Shown here piece after piece: positions 1 to 11,737 of a stretch of DNA of 64,000 bases (position 1 is its first letter; each line of letters opens with the position of its first letter). Below the pieces are notes generated by a model. The model saw only the letters and a program-made list of their open reading frames with translations. It made no database searches and was not told where the DNA came from. The stretch comes from Armillaria gallica (Eukaryota; Basidiomycota; Agaricomycetes; Agaricales; Physalacriaceae), in assembly GCA_037576215.1 (NCBI GenBank), contig JBANDB010000019.1, positions 999,501 through 1,063,500 of the forward strand. The letters are read 5' to 3'. Made by a program: the position numbers and the translations under genes.

Positions 1-1
1 C

Positions 2-260
2 CACGTGCTTGCCTACGATGCCCTCCTCTGGTGGGAAGAACAGGATGAGGCAGTACTGTAGGCATAGGATGTTCACGTGGACGATCCAGTTGAGATGGAA
101 TGTGGGTCTCAGGTGGGATGTTAAAATGTGGAAGTTGAATATTGGGATCAGGACCTGGATGAGGAGATTGGCCATGACGATGAGAAGGAGAAGTCATTTG
201 AAGACGTTGAATACGATCATGCTCCCACTCTGCCTGATGATCACGCTCAGGCATACTAGG
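2..260 (+). pseudogene. Acidic ORF fragment, decayed
   Basis: Reading from base 2, a plus-strand frame encodes a strongly acidic stretch rich in Asp, Glu and Trp (for example LLWWEEQDEAVL near the start). It is broken by four stops (three TAG, one TAA). Several of these sit where a single C-to-T change from CAG or CAA would restore a Gln codon. No family is recognised. The composition resembles acidic segments of fungal mobile-element proteins, which is only an inference. The fragment is cut by the window edge. Confidence 0.3.
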
Positions 261-1061
261 AGGAAAGTCAAAGGCATCATTCCTGGAGGGTGTAGATGGA
301 TTCCTGTTGGAGGAAAGCTATGAGCATCTCACCCAATCTATCAGATATAAAAACACATACATTGCAGGATACAAACAGATGGCAGCAATGGACTCAATCA
401 CAGAGTAACAAACCTCTCTACCGTAGAAATCTATAATTGACCACAGACGGACCACAAAATTTGGTACAGAGGAGTTTGATGCAACAACAGCAGTTATGGA
501 GCTACACTTCCACAAATGGAAGGGGGGGCAACTATATCTGTGCGAACACAAATACCCAATCGGTCCCGTCACACCAATCTCCCTGACTCGTTGCGCTTGA
601 CAGAGGCCCCTATTCACAGGCATGCAGGAGGGTAGGCTTGTCACCAATAACTGTGCCCTAAAGAAAGGAAAGAGGCTCAGAACCAAATCTGAGAGCTCTT
701 GTCTTTGCTTTGACACAGAAATTGAGGGGATCACCCAGTGGCACCTTGATCTACTCTGTGCAAATGATCTGAACAGAAAGCAACCAAAGATAGACTCCAG
801 AAGCAAAGGGAAGTCACTCCTGTGAGAGCAAACAGGAACCCAGGGCAAGAACACCTGAAGGGACAATCAGTCAAAAACAGCCTCCATCAAAGATTGATGA
901 GCAGTACCGTGAAAAAGGTACTAAAATAGCCTAAAAGAGCATGATCAGATGGGCTAACATCATCAAAGAAGGAACTAATGCTTACCTGGGGTGACGTGGC
1001 ACAGGGGACACAAAATGGAGCATGGGAGCAGGGGGCAGATGGCAAGGGCACAAAAATTGTG

Positions 1062-1175
1062 GGTGGCATTGCAGCGGAATTGAAACTCAGCCAGATAATG
1101 CCATGGTCTGGCAATGGCTGCAAATTTCAAAGTCTGCTATCTTTGTCATCATCAACCTGTATTAATATATAGACA
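1062..1175 (+). repeat. Dispersed CpG-poor repeat, copy A
   Basis: This stretch shares a diverged common core with 2625-2748: an AATTGAAACTCAGCC block, then GGCAATGGCTG, then TTCAAAGTCTGC, ending in TTAATATATAG. The order and spacing are conserved, so both derive from one ancestral repeat. A weaker third trace lies around 1555-1615. No coding potential is seen. The class (solo LTR, SINE or other) cannot be decided from two copies. Confidence 0.6.
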
Positions 1176-1777
1176 AGCCTATGCCCCATGTCTTCGTCAT
1201 GATTGCCAGACCCTTGTACCTCAGGTCTTGGCAACCTGACTGCGACACAGGACTTTGACTTGTTGGGGCCCACCCCAAACCCGGCTTATTACTATGATAT
1301 GTTATTGAATCTCTGTTGTTTGTTTGGAGCCACTGCAATGGAGCAAAATGCTTTTTATGAGTACCACAAAGCATTGTTCTGTTACTTCTATAAGCCATGT
1401 AATGGACAGATAGGGACTCCCATGATTTGGGTGATCACTGTTAATAGCTGTCATACTCACATTGATGCTATAGCATGGATAAGTAGTCTCAGTTGAAGCT
1501 CAGTTAGGAGCCTGTCACACCAATGATGTGCTGTGGGGAGGGTAGAGGCTTGATAGAGGCAGCAAAGTTGAAACTTACCTGGCCCACACCATGGTATGGA
1601 AATGGCTGTTTTTGACATAGTAACTGGATAAGCATGTCATAGCTGAATTGTTAAAGTCAAAGCCCTCTGGAGCACCTCACATGCTGTCATCCTATCTTCT
1701 TGCTTGTCATTTCAATGATCCCCTTCTTGGATTTTATGACTATTAGTTTGTTTCTATGTTTTAGTTTTACTTATGTT

Positions 1778-2111
1778 TAGAGATGTGCATTGCACCATTA
1801 CAGATATGACCATAGACTGTATAAAAATCATTGGCCATGGTATGGTATGGTTGATGTCATATCTGTACCGTATTCATACCATTGTCTGTATACAGATATC
1901 TGGTGCCAAAGGGTGAGCATTATGCATTTTTTTTAGGTCATAGGTACTAACCTTTATGACATAAGATAGTCTTCTGTCCCTCCCTCAATGACTGTATTCA
2001 AACCATATGAATATGGCCATATTTTAGGTCATTAAAGTTGGCCACAGTACAGACCCATATCTGTATACACCATACATGACTACCATACTACAGGTACAGT
2101 ACACATCCCTA
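1778..2111. mobile_element. hAT-type MITE, 334 bp
   Basis: The element starts TAGAGATGTGCATTG and ends with the near inverse CAGTACACATCCCTA, giving imperfect terminal inverted repeats. It is flanked by an exact 8-bp target duplication, CTTATGTT (1770-1777 and 2112-2119). An 8-bp duplication with TAG-type termini is the established signature of the hAT superfamily. There is no ORF of transposase size, so it is non-autonomous. It lies in CpG-poor repeat DNA between the two copies of the dispersed repeat. Confidence 0.85.
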
Positions 2112-2624
2112 CTTATGTTCTCTTGCTTCCTCAGACTTTAAAGTAGTATATATACCTCATATTTTGTACTCATCACCTCAGCTTGTTGCTCTACATGGAC
2201 AGAAAAAGGCTGAGTTGAGCTGTTCTGTATTTCTTGTATTTATGCCTTACTTACATCTCATAGCATAGCATAGCACATATCCTTGTATAAATGGTCTCCT
2301 TGCCATTTCTAACTGCTGGGAAAAGGCTTGAGCCTTGTCAAAGCCTCATAATAAGCAAGTTATGGTATAGTCAATACATGTATATGTTTTACCTGACCTT
2401 GGATGGTCTCCTGGCTCTCAATCCTACCTGCTAATTTGTCATTTGATGTTTGATGTTGCACAATGCTTGTTAAACTTGCTCAATACTCACTTTGCAGCCT
2501 ACAGCATGCATAATTGGTAAATGGCCTATATTCAATGAGTACTGAGTACCATCCATGCCAATGATATGTCATGGGGGGATTGCAGAAGCAGCACCACAGT
2601 AGAATTGAAGCTTGTCATCGTAGA

Positions 2625-2748
2625 GAGGTGGCAGTGATGGCAGTGCAACATAATTGAAACTCAGCCGGAATTGGCTGGGGTATGGCAATGGCTGGAAAAT
2701 TCAAAGTCTGCCTTATTATGTCATCTTCGCTACCTCTCTTAATATATA
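2625..2748 (+). repeat. Dispersed CpG-poor repeat, copy B
   Basis: Second copy of the repeat at 1062-1175, with the same ordered core blocks and the same TTAATATATAG end. It abuts the 5' edge of the dioxygenase-like pseudogene. The missing N-terminal half of that gene may therefore have been lost when this repeat arrived. Confidence 0.6.
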
Positions 2749-2777
2749 GATTTGCTTTGTAGAATACGATTTTCCTG

Positions 2778-3544
2778 CATGGTATCTAGCGAATGAATGA
2801 CGAGGGATATGCTCAGTTCGAGACAATGTTCCTAGGTATATCTGTTCCCCATCTACTGTTCTTTTTCATGGACTGACGGCCTTTGAAGGACACTACTCTG
2901 GATGGACAACCCACTTCCATATGGTAGTTCATGACAATGGAATTGTCTTCGACAATGGTACCTTCAAATCGGACGGTAACCAACACATTGATAAGCCTTG
3001 TGATATTTATTCGACTTCCATCCAGTCACTAAAGTTACCACAGGCCAAGCGTTCTTCGAACAAGATCTCATCACTGCTGTCAAGGTAACTGCTCCTTATA
3101 ACACCAACACCATTTTCATCATACAGAACAAAGATGATCGCGTATTTGGGGCGGGTGTTGTACCCGACGGTGGAACTGGTGTCGACCCAATCTTTGAGTA
3201 TGTCTACCTCAGTGACAATCTATCAAGCGGTCTCTTTCTGTGAGTATCTTTCATTGTCTTCCATCCTTGCTGTTACTGATGCTTGTCGCAGCTGGGGTAC
3301 AATCGGTATAGACCTCACTGCTAGCTATGAGTCTTCTTCTGGAGGTTATCTTACCAAAGCTGGAGGTATCGTCAACTCCAACGTTACTGCCATCGGTGTC
3401 AATGGAGGAGCGCCTTCTGGCAGCAATGGCACTGACATTGGCTTTGATGGAGGAAATAGTACCATCACGACTGACAGTGGGAATAGTACGAGCACCGACA
3501 GCAGCTCTACTGTCCAGTTGCTCTGCACTTGTTCCTCGATCTAA
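2778..3544 (+). pseudogene. Intradiol ring-cleavage dioxygenase-like, 5' truncated
   Basis: The exons give NDEGYAQFETMFL, then (after an intron with GTATAT..AAG ends) GHYSGWTTHFHMVVHDNG, then GQAFFEQDLITAV and EYVYLSDNLSSGLFLW, ending in a Ser/Gly/Thr/Asn-rich tail. This order matches the secreted fungal intradiol dioxygenase family, which splits aromatic rings using Tyr/His-bound ferric iron. The G-H-Y and H-x-H region is visible. The Arg expected after Y-x-G in GHYxGR is Trp here, as a CGG-to-TGG change would give. A TAG at 2787-2789 sits where the family usually has Gln. The N-terminal half is absent; a diverged repeat ends just upstream. The last intron (GTGAGT..GCAG) splices cleanly into SWGTIGIDLTASYES. 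This is a decayed copy. A MITE lies 5 bp after the stop codon. Confidence 0.7.
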
Positions 3545-3548
3545 TTAG

Positions 3549-3916
3549 TAGGGATGCCCACCATACCGTATACGGTTATGGCCATATGAGTTACAGCCGT
3601 ACACCATAAGGTAAAAGAGCGTCGACGGTATGGTACGGGTTTGGCCCGTATCCCGTACCGTATTCCATATATGGAGGTCATAGAGGAGCATGATGTCCTA
3701 GGGCAGGTGAGTTTTATAGCTAAAACGATTCATTTCATTAATCTAACTCATTACATATCAAAAAGAACAGATATTGGTGCAAATTTGGCCTACCCGTATG
3801 GTACCCATACAAATACGGCTGTAAAAATTGGTTTTCAGACCGCCGACGGTACGGGTACGGGCCCGTATATACAGTACCCGTATCCACCGTATGTACGGGT
3901 ATGGTGGGCATCCCTA
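3549..3916. mobile_element. hAT-type MITE, 368 bp
   Basis: The termini are TAGGGATGCCCACCATACCG and the matching inverse at 3895-3916, with about 22 bp of inverted repeat. The exact 8-bp target duplication CTAATTAG flanks it (3541-3548 and 3917-3924); the target is itself palindromic. The insertion lies immediately after the TAA of the dioxygenase-like pseudogene, and the duplication overlaps that stop codon. The interior is rich in CCGTA/TACGG motifs in both orientations and has no transposase-sized ORF. Confidence 0.9.
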
Positions 3917-3924
3917 CTAATTAG

Positions 3925-6900
3925 CCTTATTCAGTATAAGAGCAGTCAAAAAAATATGTATCATCAGTTAAATATTTTAGTAGACTATCTGTTTTGATAG
4001 TCCCAATGTTACCGACAATTGCAGCTGTCAGCAATATTTGTGCCAGACACTTTGACACTTTTCCGATGATGAGGAAGACGCGGTGTTTTAGATAACAGAT
4101 GTCTGAGAAGCTCGTGCGGAACGACAGATGAAAGAACCAAAATTGCATTTCAGTGCCGTAAACAAAGAATCAAGAACAGATTTGGCTGTATAACTGGGAT
4201 CAACCGCTCACTACCGACAGTGGTGTCACCAACGTAGCACATGAGTGAAGATATTTAGAGACACTCGGTGTCCAAGACTCCAGCAGAACCGTGACCTTTA
4301 CGTGCTATAGCGTAACTACCACCTTTTTGCGCTCGGATAGCGACTCGCACCAGCTGGAAAGAATGAACGCACCACCATAACCCCTCGACAAAGTACAGAC
4401 GAATCTCTCGCCTGTAATGGCTCGAGCTTGTCAGATCGATCAGTGGCCCCGCGATCATTTCTCTACGACCATGAGCCAATCGTGCGACTATTTCGAGATG
4501 ATATATCTTTGCTTGGCGAGCTCTGGCTCCTAACGACCGCTTTGCATACTAAGGACGATCGTTGACAAGGCATGAAAGTCCTGTACGTGGCAAACGAACC
4601 AAGAGTGTGTTTCAGAAGATGAAGAGAAATACTAGTGCACAATATGCTTGAAGCTTCACTGTATTTTTTGACGGCCTCAGGAATATAAGCCAATACTTCG
4701 GCACATGCTCCACAAATAAGTAAGTAAGGCTGGCGAGCGGCAAGACCCGCTACCTTGACTCACAGTTGACAGCGGGAAATTCCGGCAACATTTCAGACTT
4801 TTACCATACAAAAAATTAGTTGGATTATTAATGTTTTTAAATACTATCCCACTGGCATTGATACAAGCTCGTTGTACATTGGATACATGTATGCTGTCTA
4901 AATTTAGAACACACAAGGTAATCGCCATCAAAATGCCACGCAATCGTCAAACACAGCTCCTTCATCAAAGTCAGTATGAATTGGGAGCCGTACTCGTCCA
5001 AATGCAAATACAAGGTAAATTTTATACTTTCTTGAATGCCAATTTCGTGCTCACGGCATATAGGATCCAAATAATTGATGAACATCTCGGAAAAAACTAA
5101 GACGGCTTGGAGGTGAGTTGACAGCAAGGGCAGACGAGACAGCAGGAGGCTAATGAGGAGTAGGCGTCTCCTTCAGTGGGTACGGGCTGGGTTCTGCGTA
5201 GTTCCTGAACGCGAGGGTGCGTATCTTCACCCCTTTTCCGATGTCCTCTGAATTGGTAGATGAAGCAGGTCCGATGACTGGATGGGACACAGATACACAT
5301 TTTCAGGGCCCCTACGCACACAGTTATACCAAACGACAACATTACAGAGGTGCGTCAATTGAAGAGTGAGTCGGTGTCTGGGTACTGAGTGTAGACGTCT
5401 TGAAACAGATACGAATGGACATGACACACCTGAACGACGGGATACAAGAGGTGCGTCGATCAGTTGAGCACGCCTACCTTCAAGCGCTGACTCTCTCCGA
5501 CTCGTTCAAGAAAATACCGGACAAGCTCTAGGCCTTTGTCATCTCGATGATCAATATATCAGCGTACAAATGCCAGTCCTTTGTCATATTGATGCAAACT
5601 GGGAATACAAACAAAATTCTGATGAAGTCAACAAGTGGGTAGAGAACTCGAACACGGGAGAAAGTGTGTCACCTAATACATGTCGATTTTTTTGTACTGA
5701 CCGTTGGTATCTCATACCAGGTCTGACGGCGGAATGGGATGCACGATCTCCTCGCCAGAAATTTTGCCATCAGTGAGGAATCGCCAGGTGTTGGGAACCC
5801 AGCACGGAGCCCGATGTCCTTTCACTGGAATTCAAGAAAAAGTATGGAGACAAGAAGAACTGATTCAGTATGAATGGCGTATATAATACACAGTCTCACA
5901 GTCATAGTTCAAATGCAGGCGATGTAACAGTCCAGAAAACCACAAGATAAAAATTTTGATGACCTTTGAGTTCTGTTACGTGAGACTATGGTGAGTATGC
6001 CAGAAGTAACGGACCACTTACCACGATATGGATATTTAATTTTTCTGACTGCCTTTGATTTCCATAACATGAGATTATTGCGGGTATAATAGAAGGGCAC
6101 GGACCACTTACCACATTTGGAATGATACCAACACGCAGTTACATATGGTAACTTTATCGACGTCCACTGCTGGTTACATGTTGCATCTTTCGGCAACTCA
6201 GTCAATACGAACACCGACAGGAGCCGCCGAATGACCCAAAAACCGAGGAACAACTAATTGCGGTTGAATCAGATTAAGATGGCAACATCTGTGTGTAATC
6301 AACCAACCTGGTACGGCCAACTGGGATGCGAAGACATCTCGCCGTAAAAATTGGCACAGCGGAGGGCCTACCATATATTGGGCTTCTGAGATGGGCATGA
6401 CATCCTGGACCTGGACTTCCCGGATGAGATGAAGAAGGCTGAATATTTGGAAAAGTGCAACTGGACCTATGAGAGAGAAAAAAGATGCATACCAATATTA
6501 TGAGCAACATACTGAAATCAGTCTGTTCACTTTCCGGTTAGTATGCAGCAGTTTCTTCGAACACGATACACTAACCATGATGAGTAGAGAGTGGATTCGC
6601 TGCAATATAGACATGCCGACCCGTCCACACAAATATACAAGATCAGTAACACAAACAGCCGATCTGTGGCTTGCGAAGCAGGGTGACAGAGGGTTTTAAA
6701 AACTCACTCTCATCAAAGCACCTTCTCCACCCCCACCAATTCGACCTGCCATGCCGAATAACAAGATAGAAAAACCGAGACGGCATCTAGGCCAAATCAA
6801 ACCCAGCCGGCAATCTGTTTTGTTTCATTCAGTAAACATCAGAGAGCGAAACGGAATCTTACAGAGCACATTAGTTGAAGGTGCTCCCAGCAGGATGTCA

Positions 6901-7861
6901 TGCCCATGTCGGGCTGACAGTAGCAATACCCCATAAGCGGGAAGGGTATATTACGCCCATAGGAGGGGGTACACATCAGTAGACATTCTGAGTGGTGGAC
7001 GTCTAGACCATACAGCTAGGCAAATATCAAAAAAGGGAAGAAAATACAACTGGAATATACATACCATGAAACACAGACCAATGCAGATAGCACCGGATTC
7101 CAGCTCGTATGCTATACAATTAAATATGTTCGGTCACTGACAGCATGTTGACTCAAAAAGCACACGACGAATATATTGAAGAAGCATATAACATTGAGAG
7201 CTAAGAAGAAAGTTGTAACTCCGGATAAGACAATGTACGTTCACAACTTACCGGTACACAACACAAGCATTACAGTGTGAGGAAATGTCTGTTTAGCTAT
7301 CTGCGCAGACATGTAGAATACTTCCTTATGTTGCATACAGTTTCCATACACTCGGACATAGAATAAAGACCATGAGGAGGATAACGAGGTGGGGATGTCA
7401 AGCAGGAAGAAGGGGTTGGTGTAAAGAGAACGATTGCACGGCACTAATCAAGGCTTCATACGTGATGCATGTGTGACATGTTTTATCCGCAAAGAGCCCG
7501 TGCGGCATTTTGAGCCTGGATCGGAACCACCAAAGCGGCACAGAATTAGTAACGTAATACACGATGCTATGATCTAATTATAGTGAGCTCATTATTCCTC
7601 ATGAACCGGCTGTTCTAGCGTTATTCTAACTTTAATATATAAAGAAAGTTCTAAAAAAAATACCGCATGGAGACATTCTATACTCAGAACAATGTAAAAT
7701 ATCGGACCAGAGAGTCAATAATATGGCATAAAGGCGGATCATCATCAATATAATGTAAAATATTGGACCAACAACGCTGAGCAGAAAATGATACGGTGCA
7801 ACACCAGGATCTGTGCGGTTAACTGTTCAGCCGCCAGCATACTCTAACAGTCAAGGGGTCC
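3925..7861. other. Mostly unassigned; possible gene remnants
   Basis: CpG-normal DNA with many short open frames but no recognisable family. A plus-strand frame at about 5401-5531 gives a helical, coiled-coil-like stretch (KQIRMDMTHLNDGIQEV) ending in TAG. Two segments resemble each other: 5718-5769 encodes LTAEWDARSPRQKF, and 6307-6357 encodes a related TANWDAK..RRKNW, suggesting a diverged local duplication. A 19-nt direct repeat (AATGTAAAATATnGGACCA) occurs near 7691 and 7751. From 6940 to 7860 only AT-rich, apparently non-coding sequence is seen. Confidence 0.3.
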
Positions 7862-8969
7862 TCACCAGAATCCATTTCTCTTATCAGCGATGCCATAATC
7901 CAACATCCATCGGCTGCTGTGTACAGCATCGTGGAACACATTGTGTTTACAGGGCAAATGTCTGAAGAACAACTTCAGTGTTCTGAAGTTGACGAAACGA
8001 GGCTCGTTAAGTAAATCGACCAAGTCTTGATAAGGGAACAACACGGTGTAGCCGCAATTTAGTTCCAGCACATTGAGCGCGGAGATAGGAGGGAGTGTAG
8101 AAAGCATCCCAATGAGTATAGCAGGCAGCTGTAGACTGCAAACCCATTCGAGGAGCCTCAGATTGTGAGCCTGCGTCAAACTGAAGAAAATCAAGTGCTC
8201 CTCCAAGAAACCTGTGCACCAGTTAGGGCAAAACCAGCTATACATATACAAACCATACCTTTGACATGAATTCATAACTCACACAAAAATCTATCCACCA
8301 CGCCAATATCCAGCGGCTGGAGTATCGTGCCATTTTTGTATGTGACCCGCCATGTGAGGCATCTGACGGCCAGCTCAGAAGTAGGGAAGTGACTCGCAAT
8401 TGACACAGCTGCATCGAGAGTCATATTATCGATCGAGAGACGAGGGATATATTGGACATCCCGTGCATGTACCAACAGGCGACAAACTGTGCACAAAGAC
8501 CTCATGTTGCTACTTCGCTCACATCAACAGACGAGACGTGTGGCAACTGCAACAACATACGCAACCCGTGGCTGTCGAATTCGCAGTCAATGAATCAAAT
8601 ACACATCGGCTTGAGCGTATCCTGCTTCCACACCTCATCGAATACACTTGAATTCGTACAAGTGAATGTGATGGACTCCAGATTAGGGAATAGCCCGATC
8701 AACCTGTTCCACTGTACGAGTCGCTGCAAGCGGGATTTTATCAATATACAGAGTTCCCTTGGCCACACGCGTGCGTAGTCCCAGTTGATAAAGTACTTCA
8801 GCCAGAATAGCACATGTCTCTGGCCATCAACAGGCAGTCGAATTAGAAGCGACTCTTCAGCGCAAGCCATCAGCGGTGGACCCAACAATATGCAGTTAAC
8901 GATATCATTCCCCCTAAGCGAGGGAGAAGATAAAGTTTTAAGGATAATTTCAGGAGGAAAGGTAGACAT
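7862..8969 (-). pseudogene. F-box/LRR-like protein, disrupted
   Basis: The minus-strand ATG at 8967-8969 begins MSTFPPEIILKTLSS, resembling the start of fungal F-box proteins (a short Leu/Pro helix followed by a Leu-rich body). Downstream exons encode LRR-like text such as IPRLSIDNMTLDAAVSIASH and ISALNVLELNCGY. F-box proteins recruit substrates to SCF ubiquitin ligases. The reading frame is broken by a TGA just after LKPMCI and by a frame change near 8500. A GTGAGT donor around 8278 did not splice in phase by hand. I judge it a decayed member of the large Agaricomycete F-box family; the family call is moderate and the function is inferred. Confidence 0.5.
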
Positions 8970-9134
8970 ACAGAGTTCAGCCCACTTATTCGAATATATA
9001 CTAATCGAATAGCATTGCCCCGAGTACATACATGGATATCATTGACAAGAAGGGACGAGATAAGCTAGGTGGAGCATTTAAACAAGTACAGATCAGATTG
9101 GTCGATTATGATACGAAGTGCCACTGACACGTTG

Positions 9135-9469
9135 TCATTCTACGAGACGCACTCTGTTGGCTATCCTCCATTGTACAATCTTTGCCGGCGCATGCATACA
9201 TTCGTCCATACAATCATACATTTCCTGGATGACTTCTATATATACACACCTCGCCGCGTCAGAATCATTTGATATTGAACGATCAGATGCATCAATGCCA
9301 GGTTTCTTCCGCGTAGGGGTCTGCCCATCAGAATGCTGATGCACATCCGTATGATCCGGAGAACGTCGTTTCCTGTCAATGGCCGAATTTCGATATGACC
9401 CAGACGAACCCGCCGTGGAGGGGGGGGACCTTCGGACAACCCACACCAAACAGAGCACACTCTCTGCAT
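9135..9469 (-). CDS. Hypothetical basic protein or exon
   Basis: A minus-strand open frame of about 107 codons contains a bipartite basic cluster (IDRKRRSP ... PTRKKPG) of the kind used for nuclear import, then an acidic helical tail (VYIEVIQEMYDCMDEC). No family is recognised. It may be a downstream exon of the frame at 9946-10287 on the same strand, but no clean splice chain could be drawn. Confidence 0.25.
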
Positions 9470-10086
9470 TTAGAAGCCATCCTGTTCTGGTAGTAACACG
9501 GATGGTTCTTCTTAACGCAAGTCAGACACTATACAGGATAGGATGAACAGGCTTACATGACATGAAACAATACTAGACTCATGGATGGCTTCATAACTGA
9601 CGGGAAAAGATCCCAGTCACTAATTTTGACTTTACACACTCGAGTATCATCTAAAACACGCGCAGGTGTACTTCTTATATTGTGGAACATGAGTGCAGAC
9701 CACACAGATGGACTACAACGTCTCTTGAGGCAGTCTACATCACCAGGTTCGAGTAATTTTGCAATTGACAGGATGCTATCACACCAATCGTCTCGATTAT
9801 ACTTTGGTACTTCGTTGTTGGACTCGAAAAGAACACGGAGGATCTATGCGCTTATAAGCTACAAACTGAGACAACATGATAAGGGAGGGCATACCTGGGA
9901 AACACCATCTGTGTCACCATCGCTAGCTCCCTGTCAGATGCCTTATCAGCCAATCACGATGTCGCAATCCGCCATCGCGCACGTACCCCTGTACTGTCCA
10001 GAAGACGTTCTCCTTCCAGACAGGACCACTCGCTCGCAGTTTCTGCTAATAGTCTGTTGAATGCATACTGCATAATGATAAGTATA

Positions 10087-10287
10087 GATAAAGTCGAACA
10101 GGGGATTAGTTACCTGTAGATCATGCGAGGCTCGACAATCATCTTCATCTTGATGCCTTACTAACTGCTCTGCATAGACTGACAGCAACTCAATCGCATA
10201 CTGGGTAGCACCTGCCTTGGAAACAATCTTTATGTGCAAGGTGGGCGGACCAGCAGCATGTATTTCGAGACAGGACGACTTTTCCAT
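10087..10287 (-). CDS. Hypothetical protein, first exon
   Basis: An ATG at 10285-10287 opens a frame starting MEKSSCLEIHAAGPPTL and running through a helical, Asp/Glu-rich stretch (VYAEQLVRHQDEDDC). A consensus-like donor follows the codons HDLQ around 10110. A possible second exon near 10020-10060 encodes RLLAETASEWSCLEGER. No domain is recognised. It lies head to tail downstream of the ribonucleotide reductase gene on the same strand. Confidence 0.3.
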
Positions 10288-10374
10288 GTTGACGGCGGAA
10301 GGAAGTTTAGGTAGCAGAATTTAGATGCACGTCATTACAGGTACAAATATATATAATGACATAATACAATCAGA

Positions 10375-11643
10375 TTAAGAATCAAGGTCGGTAGCGCTAC
10401 CAGTCACATTAGCGATCATCAATATTGCATCCAAAGTGTACTCACAATTTCCTACTGGCTGCTGACTGTCCAACGAAAGCCTTTGAGTATTCTCCTACAC
10501 GCCGTTCGAAAAAATTAGTCTTGCCTTTCAGTGAAATAAGTTCCATGAAGTCAAACGGGTTTTGACAGCGGTACATCTTGTCGTATCCCAATGATACAAG
10601 AAGGTGATCCGCAATGAACTCAATATACTTCTTCATGTTGTCCGGTCCTATTCCTCATACAGAACCATCAAATGCATCCGTAAGAAACCAAGGTGAGATA
10701 TTTTGACCCGTAACCAGCTACCGTGTTATGTACCATCCCAGAACCGGCAATCTATGTCGACAGCTTCTTGAACCACTGCATACATGGTTGAAGGTTCAAC
10801 ACGGTATCCGAGCTCATTGTACAATGTACAGGCCAATGTCGTATGCAATCCTTCATCCTGCCCAATCAACTCGTTCGAGAAAGTCAAACCTGGCATAAGT
10901 CCCCTACTTTTGAACCAAAATATGATTGTGAAACTCCCAGAAAAGAACACTCCTTCAACAACAGTGAACGATATGAGACACAGCGCAAAAGGTGCTTCCG
11001 TTGAGATCCATTTCAATGCCCACAGGGCTTTATGCTCCACGAAAGGCACGAACTGGATGGCCCTAAACAGACGGCATTTTTCATCTGGGTCTCGAATGAA
11101 CGTGTCGATGAGCAACGAATACATCTTGGAATGGACGTTCTCAATCATCGCTTGGAAGCTGTAAAAAAAACGTTGGCCTCGGGTAGTTGTACATTGGTAT
11201 AAAATATGGTGACCAAGTTGTCATTGATGATCGAGTCAGACGACGCGAAGAAGGCCAATACATCTGACAGCAACTTCCTTTCTGCTGGAGTCAAAGCTTC
11301 GTCCCAGTGGTGATTATCGCCAGACAGATCAACCTCCTCTGTAATCCAGAAGGATGCGAGGGCCTGCTTGTACAATGTCCATAACTGCTCGACTCAGAAC
11401 ATATCACAAGATGAACATGAACACAACACTAACCTTTCATGCCGAACAGGAAATATAATATATTTCTCGTAGTCTGGTTCAATAGTACACATGTCGTTCC
11501 CTGTAAATTGAAGCGGTCAGGAAGGTATTCAAGATGGTTATTTTTGACCTACTATGTGCTTCTTGAGCTTTGCCAGCTCGAGATTCAATGGAAAGCAGGC
11601 TGAGATCAAGAGGGAAGACGGATTGCATATCAGGTCGAGTCAT
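10375..11643 (-). pseudogene. RNR2: Ribonucleotide reductase small subunit (R2), apparently disrupted
   Basis: R2 carries the diiron-tyrosyl radical needed by class I ribonucleotide reductase to make dNTPs in the cytosol. Visible in order: [92 protein letters not shown] and [12 protein letters not shown]. The iron-ligand Asp, Glu and His positions and the radical Tyr (HSKMY) are all kept. A last small exon (10375-10396), after an intron with a CTAAT branch-like site, ends FATDLDS, close to the C-terminal large-subunit-binding tail but without the usual final Phe. Lesions: an 8-T run at 11163-11170 puts the PEAN..FF part out of frame with YSFQAMIENVHS. A TGA interrupts FLTDAFDGSV..GIGPDNM near 10655. 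The intron before QLWTLYK could not be spliced in phase. It is a decayed second copy or carries sequence errors. Confidence 0.8.
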
Positions 11644-11737
11644 TGTATATACAGACACTCGCATTTATATAATGGATGAGAATTCTACATGTCTAAAAAG
11701 GGATAAGGATTCGGCATAAATGATGTTGTGATTGTGT

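Noticed and set aside
318..866. 182-codon minus-strand open frame
   Set aside because: No motif, no splice structure and biased hydrophobic composition in a CpG-poor repeat zone; it looks like a chance antisense frame.
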